Assembly (NCBI GenBank): GCA_017436845.1
Contig: JAFSCJ010000001.1
Span: forward strand, 1 to 42,736
Direction: 5' to 3'
Length of the DNA: 42,736 nucleotides
DNA from: Muribaculaceae bacterium
GTDB taxonomy: Bacteria; Bacteroidota; Bacteroidia; Bacteroidales; Muribaculaceae
In this document: one piece after another, positions 26,766 to 34,733 of the stretch
Position numbering within the stretch: the stretch's first letter is position 1
Layout of the letters: each line of letters starts with the position of its first letter
Notes under the pieces: model-generated
What the model was told of the DNA's origin: nothing
Databases searched by the model: none
Seen by the model: only the letters and a program-made list of their open reading frames with translations
Program-made: the position numbers and the translations under genes

Positions 26766-27046
26766 AAATAACTTGTTTTGTGCGATTAATATTTTTAATA
26801 AAAAATTTATTTTTGAATTAAATCGACATCGCGATTAAATAATGCCATCAAAGAGTTTTTTAAGCTAAAATAGTTTGAAACATAATCATCAATGTTTTTA
26901 CTATAGAAGTCAACAAGCAAATCGACATCACTATTTTCATTGAAACTATCCGTAAGAATAGATCCAAAGACAGATAGCGACTTCACTTTGTGCAATCGAC
27001 ACAATTCAATAATCTTCTGTATGTTTAATTCTATCAGTTTCATCAA
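26758..27046 (-). pseudogene. MntA-like nucleotidyltransferase antitoxin, C-terminally frameshifted
   Basis: The MNT domain is intact: VFGSILTDSFNENSDVDLLV has the GSxxxD...SDxD motif, with the third Asp in NRDVDLI. The frame then stops after DVDLIQK at 26807. The neighbouring frame continues as NKFFIKNINRTKQVIYG and ends at 26758, exactly the usual C-terminus that overlaps hepT. The break is in an A-run and equals a one-base gain or two-base loss. MntA normally AMPylates HepT to silence it; with HepT also broken, the pair is a relic. The 79-residue product might still be made. Confidence 0.75.
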
Positions 27047-27151
27047 TTATGTTATTCTACTGCGAAAATACTAATTCTTTTGATATATAAACACTTAACG
27101 CACAGAAAACGTTTCGATTGATTATCTAACTATTTATATTTTTGAATGATT

Positions 27152-28192
27152 TTAATCGGGGATATTGCTAAGAATAGTTGCAAAGTCAACAAGCATTTTT
27201 CCTGAATTCTGTCTATATCTATTGTGAGGGAAATCTGAACTCATTTCCTCAATCCACAACTCGCGTGCATTTAACCACGCATCAACAGCTTTAGGCAATT
27301 TTGCGACATAAGATAGTATTTCCAGTTTCAACTGTTTAATGTTTTCTGAGACATCCTCACTCTCCCAATTCTCAATTGCAATTTTATATGTTTTATTACT
27401 GCAATACAGTAAAAATTCTTTAGCACGCTCAACAGAAACACCATCTCTTACATAAAATATATTTCCGCAATTGTTCTCCATCATATTTCTATCTTCGCGA
27501 TATAAAGAAATATGAGCGCATAATACATCATTATTACCTGAGCTACAGAGAGGTCGAGTATAAGAACCGCCCCAATAATACAAATGCACACAATTATCAT
27601 ATACATCTGTAAACGCATCCATTAAATCTACCCATTCACAAAATTCTTGACACAAAATCTGTCGTTGAATCGGTGTTTTGCATAAATCAAGTAATCTTGC
27701 TAATTCATTATATTGTTCAAACACCAATCTTGTTCGTTCTGTACGAAATGAAACCATCATTCCTAAAGTAGAGTAATCCTCATCTATCATTTTCTTTATG
27801 GAATAATCCTCATCTACTTTCCACAATCTACGAGCTTCGGCAATTACAGAATCAGCTTTAACATATTGAGATATAGAATCTTGTAACAAACTATTTTTAT
27901 CATAGTAACGACAGAGCTGTTTTCTGAAATCAGCCATCCATTTTAAATTCTGCCCTATGTTTTTAATTTTAAATGAATCGGAACATATATGTTGATATAA
28001 CGAGTCCATCAACTTAACCAAAGGCTCATTAGCTTGTATTATTGTATCATGAGTAAAATACAAAAGACTTTTAGGTTTAGAATTGGAGGCAATACTATCT
28101 CGCTCTACTATTTTACTATCTATAATATCAACAGAGTTACCTCCACATGCTGAAAGCATTACCACCGTTATAATCAAAATTAATATTCTCAT
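27152..28192 (-). CDS. Lipoprotein of unknown function (346 aa)
   Basis: I do not recognise the family. The N-terminus is a lipoprotein signal, MRILILIITVVMLSACGGNS, with the lipobox LSAC, so the mature protein should be attached to the inner or outer membrane. The rest looks helical and polar, with clustered Cys and Tyr in the centre (YYWGGSYTRPLCSSGNND). It lies 16 bp downstream of a 135-residue unknown on the same strand, probably cotranscribed. The DNA is markedly AT-rich compared with 2600-26400, as is the whole cluster up to 31176. Confidence 0.75.
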   Translation of the reverse strand: MRILILIITVVMLSACGGNSVDIIDSKIVERDSIASNSKPKSLLYFTHDTIIQANEPLVKLMDSLYQHICSDSFKIKNIGQNLKWMADFRKQLCRYYDKNSLLQDSISQYVKADSVIAEARRLWKVDEDYSIKKMIDEDYSTLGMMVSFRTERTRLVFEQYNELARLLDLCKTPIQRQILCQEFCEWVDLMDAFTDVYDNCVHLYYWGGSYTRPLCSSGNNDVLCAHISLYREDRNMMENNCGNIFYVRDGVSVERAKEFLLYCSNKTYKIAIENWESEDVSENIKQLKLEILSYVAKLPKAVDAWLNARELWIEEMSSDFPHNRYRQNSGKMLVDFATILSNIPD

Positions 28193-28208
28193 CTCTATTA
28201 AACTATAT

Positions 28209-28616
28209 CTATTCCGTTATCCCAATTTTCTGTCTATATAACTTTAAGATTTCTAAACTTCGTTCCTTGCTTCCTGATATAAAATGGATAGGGAGTTCTT
28301 CTATCTGTTTTTCTGTAATAAAAAAAGTGAATCCACCTAAACGCCTACTCATTTTAGGGTTTCTTCTTTTTTCTTTCTCTGATAGTATCTCATAAAAGTC
28401 AATGTCATTATCAATACTATCATTATCAATACTATGCATATACATAGCATCATCTCGCATTATGCCATCCAAACAAAACTTAGTACCTGCAGGCATTTCA
28501 TGCTCATTCCATCCAGTACAAGGAGCAAAATAATGCACCAAATACTCTATAATACAATTTTCTTTTAATTCAAAGATATTATCTTCTATCTTCAATGATT
28601 CTTCAAATTTTTTCAT
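28209..28616 (-). CDS. Hypothetical protein (135 aa)
   Basis: No family is recognised. The product is a soluble, mixed alpha/beta-looking protein with ECIIEYLVHYFAPCTGW-like hydrophobic stretches (here NCIIEYLVHYFAPCTGWNEH) and a C-terminal ISGSKERSLEILKLYRQKIG helix. It has no signal peptide. An internal 15-bp tandem duplication (28406-28435) encodes the doubled SIDND. The size and position beside lipoproteins would suit an immunity or chaperone-like partner, which is only a guess. Confidence 0.65.
   Translation of the reverse strand: MKKFEESLKIEDNIFELKENCIIEYLVHYFAPCTGWNEHEMPAGTKFCLDGIMRDDAMYMHSIDNDSIDNDIDFYEILSEKEKRRNPKMSRRLGGFTFFITEKQIEELPIHFISGSKERSLEILKLYRQKIGITE
28406..28435 (+). repeat. 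15-bp tandem duplication inside the 135-aa gene
   Basis: CATTATCAATACTAT is present twice head to tail. The unit length keeps the frame, so copy-number change would add or remove five residues. Confidence 0.85.
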
Positions 28617-28733
28617 AATTATACATTGACGCCTAATTCTATTTGAAATATTTTATCAATAAAATCTATATAAAATTTAGATCCTGATAATTTTGCAATT
28701 GTATGACATTTAGAATATAAGTTTAATAATATT
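28617..28733. other. AT-rich spacer within the lipoprotein cluster
   Basis: This 117-bp gap separates the VWA-like lipoprotein gene from the 135-aa gene. I see no hairpin terminator and no convincing promoter, so readthrough from the upstream operon is possible. Confidence 0.3.
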
Positions 28734-29570
28734 TTATTCTTTTAGAAAACTGCTTATTATAACTTGTGTATTTGATGGGAGATCAGTACCTTCAATAAGA
28801 TATTTTTTTATGTTCATTTCATCAAACCATTTTGATAATATCTTATTTATACGTTTACTTTGACTTGGATTTGCATTTATTTCAAGAAATAAAATATCTA
28901 AATCTCCAACAATAGGGTTACATGATATTAATTCAGAATTTGGGACATTCAATGTTTGAGGCAAAATATATGAGTATTTATTACCATTTTTTATTTTATT
29001 ATCTTTATGAAAAATAAAACCATCTGATAATATTACTAAAATATTTCGATATCCATCTTTAACACAATATCTTTGTACTTTTCCTGTATCAAAAAAACCG
29101 AATATATCACATCCAATCCATTTTTTTTCTTCTAAACTTGTTTTATATATATGAGTTAATGATTCTTTGAATATAGAGTCTATCGTTTGTAATACTTTTC
29201 GCTTTTTGCCCTTTTCTATTTTAGAGAAATCAATATCTAATTGCTTTGATTTCATATTTATAGAATTATCCGATGGACTTGGATAAAAATATAGTTTTAT
29301 TTTATCCTCACTTTGCGTAATTTTATTTTTTAAGATTTTGTCTTTTAATACACGGATGATTTCAGATACGACCGCAATGTCCTTTTCAACTTGAGACATA
29401 CCTGTGCTTTCTTTCGTTATACGATCCGATAAATCGCATAATATCGAGATATTCCATGGCTTTACTTGTTCTGTTGCGACATCATCTGTTGCGTCCGTTT
29501 TATTTCCTCCACATGAATACACGCATGTTATACATACAATAAATATGGTCCAAATTATATTTTTAGTCAT
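28734..29570 (-). CDS. VWA-like domain lipoprotein
   Basis: The 278-residue protein has a lipoprotein signal ending VYSCGGNK (Cys20). It then has a Rossmann-like VWA pattern: strand one ISILCDLSDRITKE carries the metal-site DxS but lacks the third Ser of DxSxS, and NILVILSDGFIF carries the later Asp with the usual SDG turn. A C-terminal strand/helix pair follows (DILFLEINANPSQSKRI). It lies 5 bp after the coiled-coil membrane protein gene and after terB, so the three should form one membrane-associated complex. VWA domains usually mediate protein interaction through a bound metal. The substrate or partner is unknown. Confidence 0.72.
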   Translation of the reverse strand: MTKNIIWTIFIVCITCVYSCGGNKTDATDDVATEQVKPWNISILCDLSDRITKESTGMSQVEKDIAVVSEIIRVLKDKILKNKITQSEDKIKLYFYPSPSDNSINMKSKQLDIDFSKIEKGKKRKVLQTIDSIFKESLTHIYKTSLEEKKWIGCDIFGFFDTGKVQRYCVKDGYRNILVILSDGFIFHKDNKIKNGNKYSYILPQTLNVPNSELISCNPIVGDLDILFLEINANPSQSKRINKILSKWFDEMNIKKYLIEGTDLPSNTQVIISSFLKE

Positions 29571-29575
29571 AATTA

Positions 29576-30781
29576 TTAATTTTTAATTGTTTTAATCGCA
29601 TTCTCTTTTATGGTTTGTGCTTTCGCTTTTTCTGCGTCGGTTTTCCCAGCTAAAGACATAAAAGCAACCCATCCATTAAAAAAATTATTAACTTCATGTA
29701 TGATTCCATCTATATTTATATGAATCTTATGATTTATATTATATTGTAAAGTGTTTATCTTTCCATCAATATCAATTATTAATCCTTTTATTTTTGAAAT
29801 TTGAGGCTTAATTGTTTCTATTTGTTCAGATATAATTTTATTCTCGTTTTGTAAGCGCTGTATGGTCTTAGAATTAGACGTCATTTCATCATAACTATCC
29901 ATTGTGAAATCAAAAACAAGTCCCCAAATAACATATGCTATAAAACCAGAGAAAATTATAACCCAAAATGCAGGAGATTCTATCGCCATGTCGATTGAAT
30001 AAGGTGGTTGATCTTGAGGTTGATTTGAGCACCATTGATTATATATTTTTTCTGATATTTCATATGCTAATAATCCATCAAAAATAAATGTAATAATATA
30101 CAACAATAATATTTTAGCATATTTTGTTATTCCATTTGAAATTGTTGTAAATTGATGTATCAAAAAACCAAGTCCTAAGAATATTACTGGCATCAATAAT
30201 ATCAATAAGAACGGTCCTGCACCCATATTTAACGCATCTTCATACGCGTGAGGATAAAAAATAGCTTGACCTGTGTCAAGAGAACTATCATTTCCAAAAA
30301 ATGCTTGATATGATGCAGAGCTATAAAATATAAATAGATAGAATGCTAAAATTAGTGTTATAGTCAATCCGATATAATAATTTATCGTTGCAATTTTATT
30401 TTTTGAATTGTTATCTTTAACCCTTTCTATTTCAAACTGCTTTTGTCTCTTTTCATTTTCTAATGATGTAATTCGTTCATTTAATTCTAATATTGAATTT
30501 TCATTTTGCGCTTTTTGGGTTATCAAGGCCTCAATCTCCGTTTCCATTTTGACTTTTGCTTTGTTTTGCAGTTCTTGATTCGCGGACTGTTCTTTACGTT
30601 GTTGTAATATTACAACTTGTAAGGCTGTATGTAAAGCTTCAATTGTCGCATTTGTTTGACCAGCCCATCGAGTTCCCCATTGCTGATATGTCTCACCTTT
30701 TTTACGATCATTTGCAGAAGGAACTGCAGCATCTTCATTAGGCGTTTTTGTCCTCAGTTGAAATAATTCCTTTATACCCAT
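29576..30781 (-). CDS. Coiled-coil membrane protein (about four TM segments)
   Basis: I know no family name for it. The 401-residue protein has a soluble N-terminus, a long coiled coil at about residues 60-125 (LNERITSLENEKRQKQFEIE), then four hydrophobic segments at roughly 132-153, 188-210, 222-245 and 270-292. A second coiled coil at about 305-345 (IQRLQNENKIISEQIETIK) follows. The architecture suggests a scaffold that links cytosolic and membrane parts. It sits 2 bp after the TerB-like gene and 5 bp before the VWA-like lipoprotein gene, so the three are an operon. Confidence 0.75.
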   Translation of the reverse strand: MGIKELFQLRTKTPNEDAAVPSANDRKKGETYQQWGTRWAGQTNATIEALHTALQVVILQQRKEQSANQELQNKAKVKMETEIEALITQKAQNENSILELNERITSLENEKRQKQFEIERVKDNNSKNKIATINYYIGLTITLILAFYLFIFYSSASYQAFFGNDSSLDTGQAIFYPHAYEDALNMGAGPFLLILLMPVIFLGLGFLIHQFTTISNGITKYAKILLLYIITFIFDGLLAYEISEKIYNQWCSNQPQDQPPYSIDMAIESPAFWVIIFSGFIAYVIWGLVFDFTMDSYDEMTSNSKTIQRLQNENKIISEQIETIKPQISKIKGLIIDIDGKINTLQYNINHKIHINIDGIIHEVNNFFNGWVAFMSLAGKTDAEKAKAQTIKENAIKTIKN

Positions 30782-30783
30782 TT

Positions 30784-31176
30784 CTAATTATATAATTTTA
30801 AGATTACTTCGTTAACTTCATTTTTCTCTTTGGCATTTGCTATCAAAAATTCTACAATTTCATCAATGTTTTCTTTCTTAAAGCCAAATTCTAAAGCATA
30901 ATACTTGAGCAATTGAATTTCTTCTTGTTTAATAATGCCATCTGCACATGCAATTAAAGCTAATTCATATAAATATTGCAGTTTTTCTTCTATTGTATCC
31001 GGATTATATAAAGCTGTGCCTTGAGAGAGTACAGTAGAATTTATTTCCTCCTCTGAATATCCATAAAATTGATGCGCAATTCTATACAACTCCTCTAGTT
31101 CAGATGGTGATACTTCATTGTCTGAAACAATCATACAATATAGACTTAGGAAATGTGATTTTAGTTTTTCATTCAT
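30784..31176 (-). CDS. TerB-like protein
   Basis: The 130-residue all-helical protein fits the TerB (tellurite resistance) fold: an N-terminal SLYCMIVSDNEVSPSELEEL and, seven helices in all, the second acidic helix-turn ALIACADGIIKQEEIQLL. These paired acidic motifs are the family's metal-binding positions. TerB proteins sit at membranes and join Ter-type stress or phage-response systems together with TM and VWA proteins. Here it heads an operon with exactly those partners. Its leader starts shortly after the terminator of the RNA candidate at 31233-31503. Confidence 0.75.
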   Translation of the reverse strand: MNEKLKSHFLSLYCMIVSDNEVSPSELEELYRIAHQFYGYSEEEINSTVLSQGTALYNPDTIEEKLQYLYELALIACADGIIKQEEIQLLKYYALEFGFKKENIDEIVEFLIANAKEKNEVNEVILKLYN

Positions 31177-31232
31177 CCTAGTTGTGTTTTTATGTTTCTC
31201 AATCCCCGGGGAAACGGTTAATGTTAGGGTAT

Positions 31233-31503
31233 AAAAAAGGTGTGAGGATCGTATTTTGTTTTATCTTGCTACCAGGTCTTGGCGTACCTTTCTCGTAGAT
31301 AAAACAATAGCCCCACACCGCTTTGCTATATATTCTGCCAATCACGACAGGGTATAAGCAACCGATGCAGATGCTATTGCCAATCTCATCTTCACGAGAA
31401 TTTCAAACCGCCAAGTTTGGTAACAGAAGATAAAATTTCAATAACACCTTTCGTTAAATATGTCAGGCTCAAAGGTTATCTCTTTAACCTAAATTTTTGA
31501 GTC
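31233..31503 (-). ncRNA. Candidate structured non-coding RNA
   Basis: On the minus strand a -7 box TATCTTTG (31509-31516) is followed by about 270 nt with no convincing reading frame. A 5' hairpin pairs CTCAAA (31468-31473) with TTTGAG (31496-31501) and GGTTA (31474-31478) with TAACC (31485-31489). The 3' part is a nested rod: GGTGTGGGG/CCTCACACC (31311-31319 with 31239-31247, one G-U) enclosing a perfect 9-bp GTTTTATCT/AGATAAAAC (31297-31305 with 31258-31266). A run of six T ends it. It is not tmRNA, RNase P or SRP RNA by its conserved parts. A 6S-like RNA of the Bacteroidales type is the first alternative; a leader acting on terB is another. Confidence 0.55.
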
Positions 31504-31508
31504 TGATG

Positions 31509-31530
31509 CAAAGATAATAAAAAATGTTAT
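31509..31530 (-). promoter_or_regulatory. Promoter of the RNA candidate with CCAATAACATTTTT element
   Basis: On the minus strand, CCCAATAACATTTTTTATTAT precedes TTTGC; the -7 box is TATCTTTG at 31509-31516. The same element, at the same distance, precedes the glnA -7 box. Confidence 0.55.
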
Positions 31531-31584
31531 TGGGTGGGCGAGACAAAGGAAATATTTTTTTACTATATAATTAGTTATTCGAAA

Positions 31585-31686
31585 ATGATTTCGAAAAAAA
31601 GATTACAAGCAAAGAAATACAAAACCCCGGTCTCGCTGTATGAAATGAAAGTGATAGATGATATTTTTGAAGGAGGTGGGGGATAG
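31585..31686 (+). CDS. Possible 33-residue small protein with Gly-rich end
   Basis: The ATG at 31585 opens a frame that begins MISKKRLQAKKYKTPVSLYE and ends DDIFEGGGG. It resembles a group of short Bacteroidales peptides: a basic start, a Y-x-x-P turn, one beta strand and a Gly-rich end. A strong terminator starts 14 bp after the stop. No function is known; some such peptides look like secreted or modified peptides, which is untested here. Confidence 0.45.
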   Translation: MISKKRLQAKKYKTPVSLYEMKVIDDIFEGGGG

Positions 31687-31699
31687 CGGTTGAGGAATA

Positions 31700-31731
31700 A
31701 AGAAATGGCACTTGGGGAAGTGCCATTTCTT
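31700..31731. terminator. Bidirectional terminator
   Basis: A 14-bp perfect stem, AAGAAATGGCACTT (31700-31713), loop GGGG, AAGTGCCATTTCTT (31718-31731). It separates the small + strand frame from the minus-strand thioesterase gene. Confidence 0.9.
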
Positions 31732-31758
31732 ATTTGATAATGTTGTTTTTAATAGTTG

Positions 31759-32172
31759 TTACATTAGGGAGTCAAATGGGATTTCTTGTTTCATGCGATA
31801 ACCTAAGCCGGTCATCATGGCAAGTATCTCGCCTTGTTCGTTGCTGATTTTTATGTCGCAGTAGGGTAGTCGGTGATGATTAACTTGCTCAACACATTCG
31901 GCCTTTATTCGTTCTCCGAGTTGTGCCGATTTGATGAATGTTATAGTGTTAGAGATGCCAAGGCTAAGGATCCCATGACTATTGGCTACAGCTGCAAATG
32001 CGAGGTCGGCGAGGGTGTACATTACTCCTCCTTGACACACTCCGGCTCCATTCAGGTGGCGTTCCTCGACGGTGAGCTCGGCACATGCGTAGCCTTCTCT
32101 CACTGTGGTGAGTTGTGCGCCTATGCTTTTAGCGAAGCGGTCGTCGTTGTTAAGTCGCTCTTGTAGTGTCAT
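31759..32172 (-). CDS. PaaI-family hotdog thioesterase
   Basis: The 137-residue protein is a hotdog-fold acyl-CoA thioesterase. HLNGAGVCQGGVMYTLADLA contains the active-site Asn/Gly helix with the catalytic Asp (in LADLA), as in PaaI. Its relatives hydrolyse phenylacetyl-CoA and related aryl-CoAs, which would connect with the PaaK-like ligase gene at 17640; that link is inference. A -7 box (TATCTTTG, minus, 32321-32328) lies about 150 bp upstream, so the leader would be long. Confidence 0.88.
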   Translation of the reverse strand: MTLQERLNNDDRFAKSIGAQLTTVREGYACAELTVEERHLNGAGVCQGGVMYTLADLAFAAVANSHGILSLGISNTITFIKSAQLGERIKAECVEQVNHHRLPYCDIKISNEQGEILAMMTGLGYRMKQEIPFDSLM

Positions 32173-32593
32173 GAGTATTATGCGAAATTGGTTTCGGTGA
32201 AAAATATTGAGGGCTAGAGACTAAAAACACCTATAAAAAGTGCTATTTTCGGTAGACGCCAAATTGGAGTGATTTATATTCAGCTTCTTACCTCATCTGT
32301 GTTCCAAATGATTTCTAATGCAAAGATACGATTTTTCTCGTGTATTATCGCCTATTGTTGTCAACTAAATGCAATGAGATATAGCAATGAATATACTTTG
32401 CCAACAAAAGATAAGGTAATTCTGTTGCTCATTCCATATATATTAAAATTAAATGATGAGTATATATTTCCTTGCTAGGAAAAGTTTTTTATATAAATAC
32501 AATTGGTATATTTGCCAATTAGAAATATTATATATACATTTGCGTGAAATTTATTAGACGTGGCGGCAACACGATAAATACGGTAATTGAAAT
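32173..32593. other. Intergenic region with divergent promoters
   Basis: This 421-bp gap holds the minus-strand -7 box at 32321-32328 and the promoter/operator of the XRE-HNH operon at 32501-32542. I see no gene in it. Confidence 0.5.
32501..32520. promoter_or_regulatory. Operator candidate over the -33 box of the XRE-HNH promoter
   Basis: AATTGG-TATATTTG-CCAATT is an inverted repeat with 6-bp arms. Its centre contains TTTG (32511-32514), which is the -33 box for the -7 box TACATTTG at 32535-32542 (20-nt spacer). The central TATATTTG is itself a possible -7 box. A dimeric XRE protein bound here would block transcription. Confidence 0.6.
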
Positions 32594-33088
32594 ATGAATA
32601 GAAAACTTAAAAAATTCATGGAAACTGAGTTTAAGTCAAAAGCTCAGGTCCTAGACCGAAAAATGGTCGAAGTTGTAGCTCCAGATGGAGAAATCTTTCA
32701 AATTTACAGCCAAATAGGCATTTATGACAGTGAGGAAACACAACACTATTATCTTCATCTTGTTGAAGCTATTTTCGACAAACACTTCTCTGAAGACAAA
32801 GAAGTTATGTCGAATAGAATATGGAGAGAGATGATGCTTAATGGGGTGCCTTTTATTGGGATGAGTTCTGGTAATAGACAGGGAGAACGTGCTAGAATTG
32901 GTGGGCGCATACGCCAATTACGAGAGGCGAAAAATATGGAAGCTAGAGATCTTGCACTTTTAGCCGGAATAGATGCTGCTAATTTGAGTCGTATTGAGCA
33001 GGGCAGATATTCTGTAGGTCTTGACATATTGTCTCGTATAGCATTTGTTCTTGGTGCATACATAGATTTAGTTCCTAATCAAATTTAA
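32594..33088 (+). CDS. XRE-family transcriptional regulator
   Basis: The 164-residue protein has a C-terminal HTH_3 domain from about residue 102: IRQLREAKNMEARDLALLAG, then the recognition helix in DAANLSRIEQGRYSVGLDIL. The first 95 residues form an unassigned domain that includes FQIYSQIGIYDSEETQHYY. It is followed after 11 bp by an HNH endonuclease gene, so the pair forms an operon. Autoregulation through the operator at 32501-32520 is likely. Confidence 0.85.
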   Translation: MNRKLKKFMETEFKSKAQVLDRKMVEVVAPDGEIFQIYSQIGIYDSEETQHYYLHLVEAIFDKHFSEDKEVMSNRIWREMMLNGVPFIGMSSGNRQGERARIGGRIRQLREAKNMEARDLALLAGIDAANLSRIEQGRYSVGLDILSRIAFVLGAYIDLVPNQI

Positions 33089-33099
33089 AATTAATCACT

Positions 33100-34176
33100 A
33101 TGGTAGATTTGAACGAATTTGCATTAGAGAAACAATGTAAATATAAAGATCGTATATATTCTGTACGTGATAATGGTTCAGTACTTCGTCACCAGAAAGA
33201 AGGTGCACGGCCGGCTCCCTTGGATAATAAATGGACTTTTGGAAAAAAAGATGATAAGACTGGCTATATGATGATTGCCGGAGTACGTATTCATCAGATA
33301 GTTGCAACAGCCTTTCATGGAACACCAGAGCATTCTACAATGGTAGTTGATCACATTGATACAAATAGATGCAATAACCGTCCTGAAAATCTTCGCTGGC
33401 TTACAAGATTAGAGAATGCTCTTAACAATCCTTACACACGTAATAAAATTATATTTCTGTGTGGTTCACTTGAAGCCTTTATAAATGACCCGTCAATTCT
33501 TAGACAGTCTGCATCGGAACCCAATATATCGTGGATGAGAACCGTTTCAAAAGATGAAGCGGCCAAATGTCGTAAACATCTTGACAGATGGTTACAAGAG
33601 GATAACAAGGTTAAACAATTTACAGATGAGAGGAAGGGAATCGGAGAATGGATTTACGAAGATAATTATTCCGACGGATTCAAAAGACCCAAGGAGTCAA
33701 ACTGGATTACAAGAAAATCAAATAAGTCATATGCACAACGAATGGCAGAAATTGAAGCTGAAAACATTAGAATCCATGAAGAGGAACTAGCTCTTAAAGA
33801 TTCTCTTACCCCAAGAGCAAAACAATTACATTGGAAGATACCAACAGAATTCCCGCTATGTCCAAGTGTATTATCTGATTCTCCTTTACAAGACTACTTA
33901 ACTAATCTTGTGCGAGAAAGAACTTTCTGCCAAAATTCCCTCTATCATTCTGAGGTCGTAAAGGCAGAGTTATCAATAGACAAGAATCATATAGCCGTTT
34001 TAACGACTGCTAGTGGGGTAACTCACTTTGCTCTAACAGAAATAAGATGCGAAGATAGATTCTTTATTCATGAAAGCATTCGTACATTCTTTTCTGAAGA
34101 AGGAGCTGAAAAATACTATACACTTTCTTTAGGTAAAGAATGGACCGGAGGAGATGTCTTCGAGGATTATTGCTAA
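33100..34176 (+). CDS. HNH endonuclease
   Basis: The 358-residue protein begins with a NUMOD4-like segment (YKDRIYSVRDNGSVLRH). A clear HNH nuclease core follows: VVDHIDTNRCNNRPENLRWL, with the catalytic His in DHID and the two metal/structural Asn. The rest (residues 130-358) is unassigned, with ITRKSNKSYAQRM and a C-terminal beta-rich part around SIDKNHIAVLTTASG. Such genes are homing-type or phage/defence nucleases. Coupled to an XRE regulator, a regulated defence role is possible but unproven. The operon ends at the hairpin at 34259-34328. Confidence 0.82.
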   Translation: MVDLNEFALEKQCKYKDRIYSVRDNGSVLRHQKEGARPAPLDNKWTFGKKDDKTGYMMIAGVRIHQIVATAFHGTPEHSTMVVDHIDTNRCNNRPENLRWLTRLENALNNPYTRNKIIFLCGSLEAFINDPSILRQSASEPNISWMRTVSKDEAAKCRKHLDRWLQEDNKVKQFTDERKGIGEWIYEDNYSDGFKRPKESNWITRKSNKSYAQRMAEIEAENIRIHEEELALKDSLTPRAKQLHWKIPTEFPLCPSVLSDSPLQDYLTNLVRERTFCQNSLYHSEVVKAELSIDKNHIAVLTTASGVTHFALTEIRCEDRFFIHESIRTFFSEEGAEKYYTLSLGKEWTGGDVFEDYC

Positions 34177-34258
34177 GAAGTAAAGAATTGAGTTTTATTC
34201 ATAGAGAATGGTGCGATAATATAACAACCAATTCTCTTAATTCAAGGTTGTAAAAATG

Positions 34259-34333
34259 GAGTGTTTTATGGGTTCTATTCTGCTAATAGAAGCAATATCG
34301 AACCTCTAAAATGCTCCTTTTTAACATAAGGAT
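34259..34333 (+). terminator. Terminator of the XRE-HNH operon
   Basis: GGAGTGTTTTA (34259-34269) pairs with TAAAATGCTCC (34318-34328) over 11 positions with two G-U pairs; TTTTT follows. Confidence 0.65.
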
Positions 34334-34733
34334 AGTTCTCTAAATAATGTATTACCTCGAAAAGAGAAAAAGTATTGAAATAAGTTTAGTTTTCGGGTAA
34401 AAAGAAAAATTCTATGGCGAAGCCATTTCTTCTTTTCCCTTCTTTTAACTTTACTTTATTATTCGTATATATGAGTACGACATTAAAGTAAAGTCGTTTT
34501 TTATTTTGGCTGCAATCATTATGGAAAATGTGAAATTCTACCCGCATTTAGTGGCTGATTATGTGAAAAACATGTCTAAAGGGTATAAAATAGACTTTTA
34601 AAACATATTTTTTTACAGAAACATTCCTCCAAAAGAAAGAAATGAGTAGTTTTGTGTTATAAATATCAGTATAATACAGATAAACCCTATATTATGCAGA
34701 TAACCATTAGTTTAATGATAGATACAATTGCTT
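34334..34733. other. Intergenic region with gene debris
   Basis: This 400-bp stretch has a T-rich hairpin (CTTTACTTTA around 34451 with TAAAGTAAAG around 34485, then TTTTTTA). A 26-codon frame follows at about 34520-34601 that reads MENVKFYPHLVADYVKNMSK and then stops, probably the start of a lost gene. I see no complete gene. Confidence 0.4.

Noticed and set aside
31233..31503. tmRNA, RNase P RNA or SRP RNA
   Set aside because: The conserved ends and core motifs of these RNAs are absent (no tRNA-like ACCA end, no GAGGAAAGUCC-like block, no GGAAG..AGCA loop).
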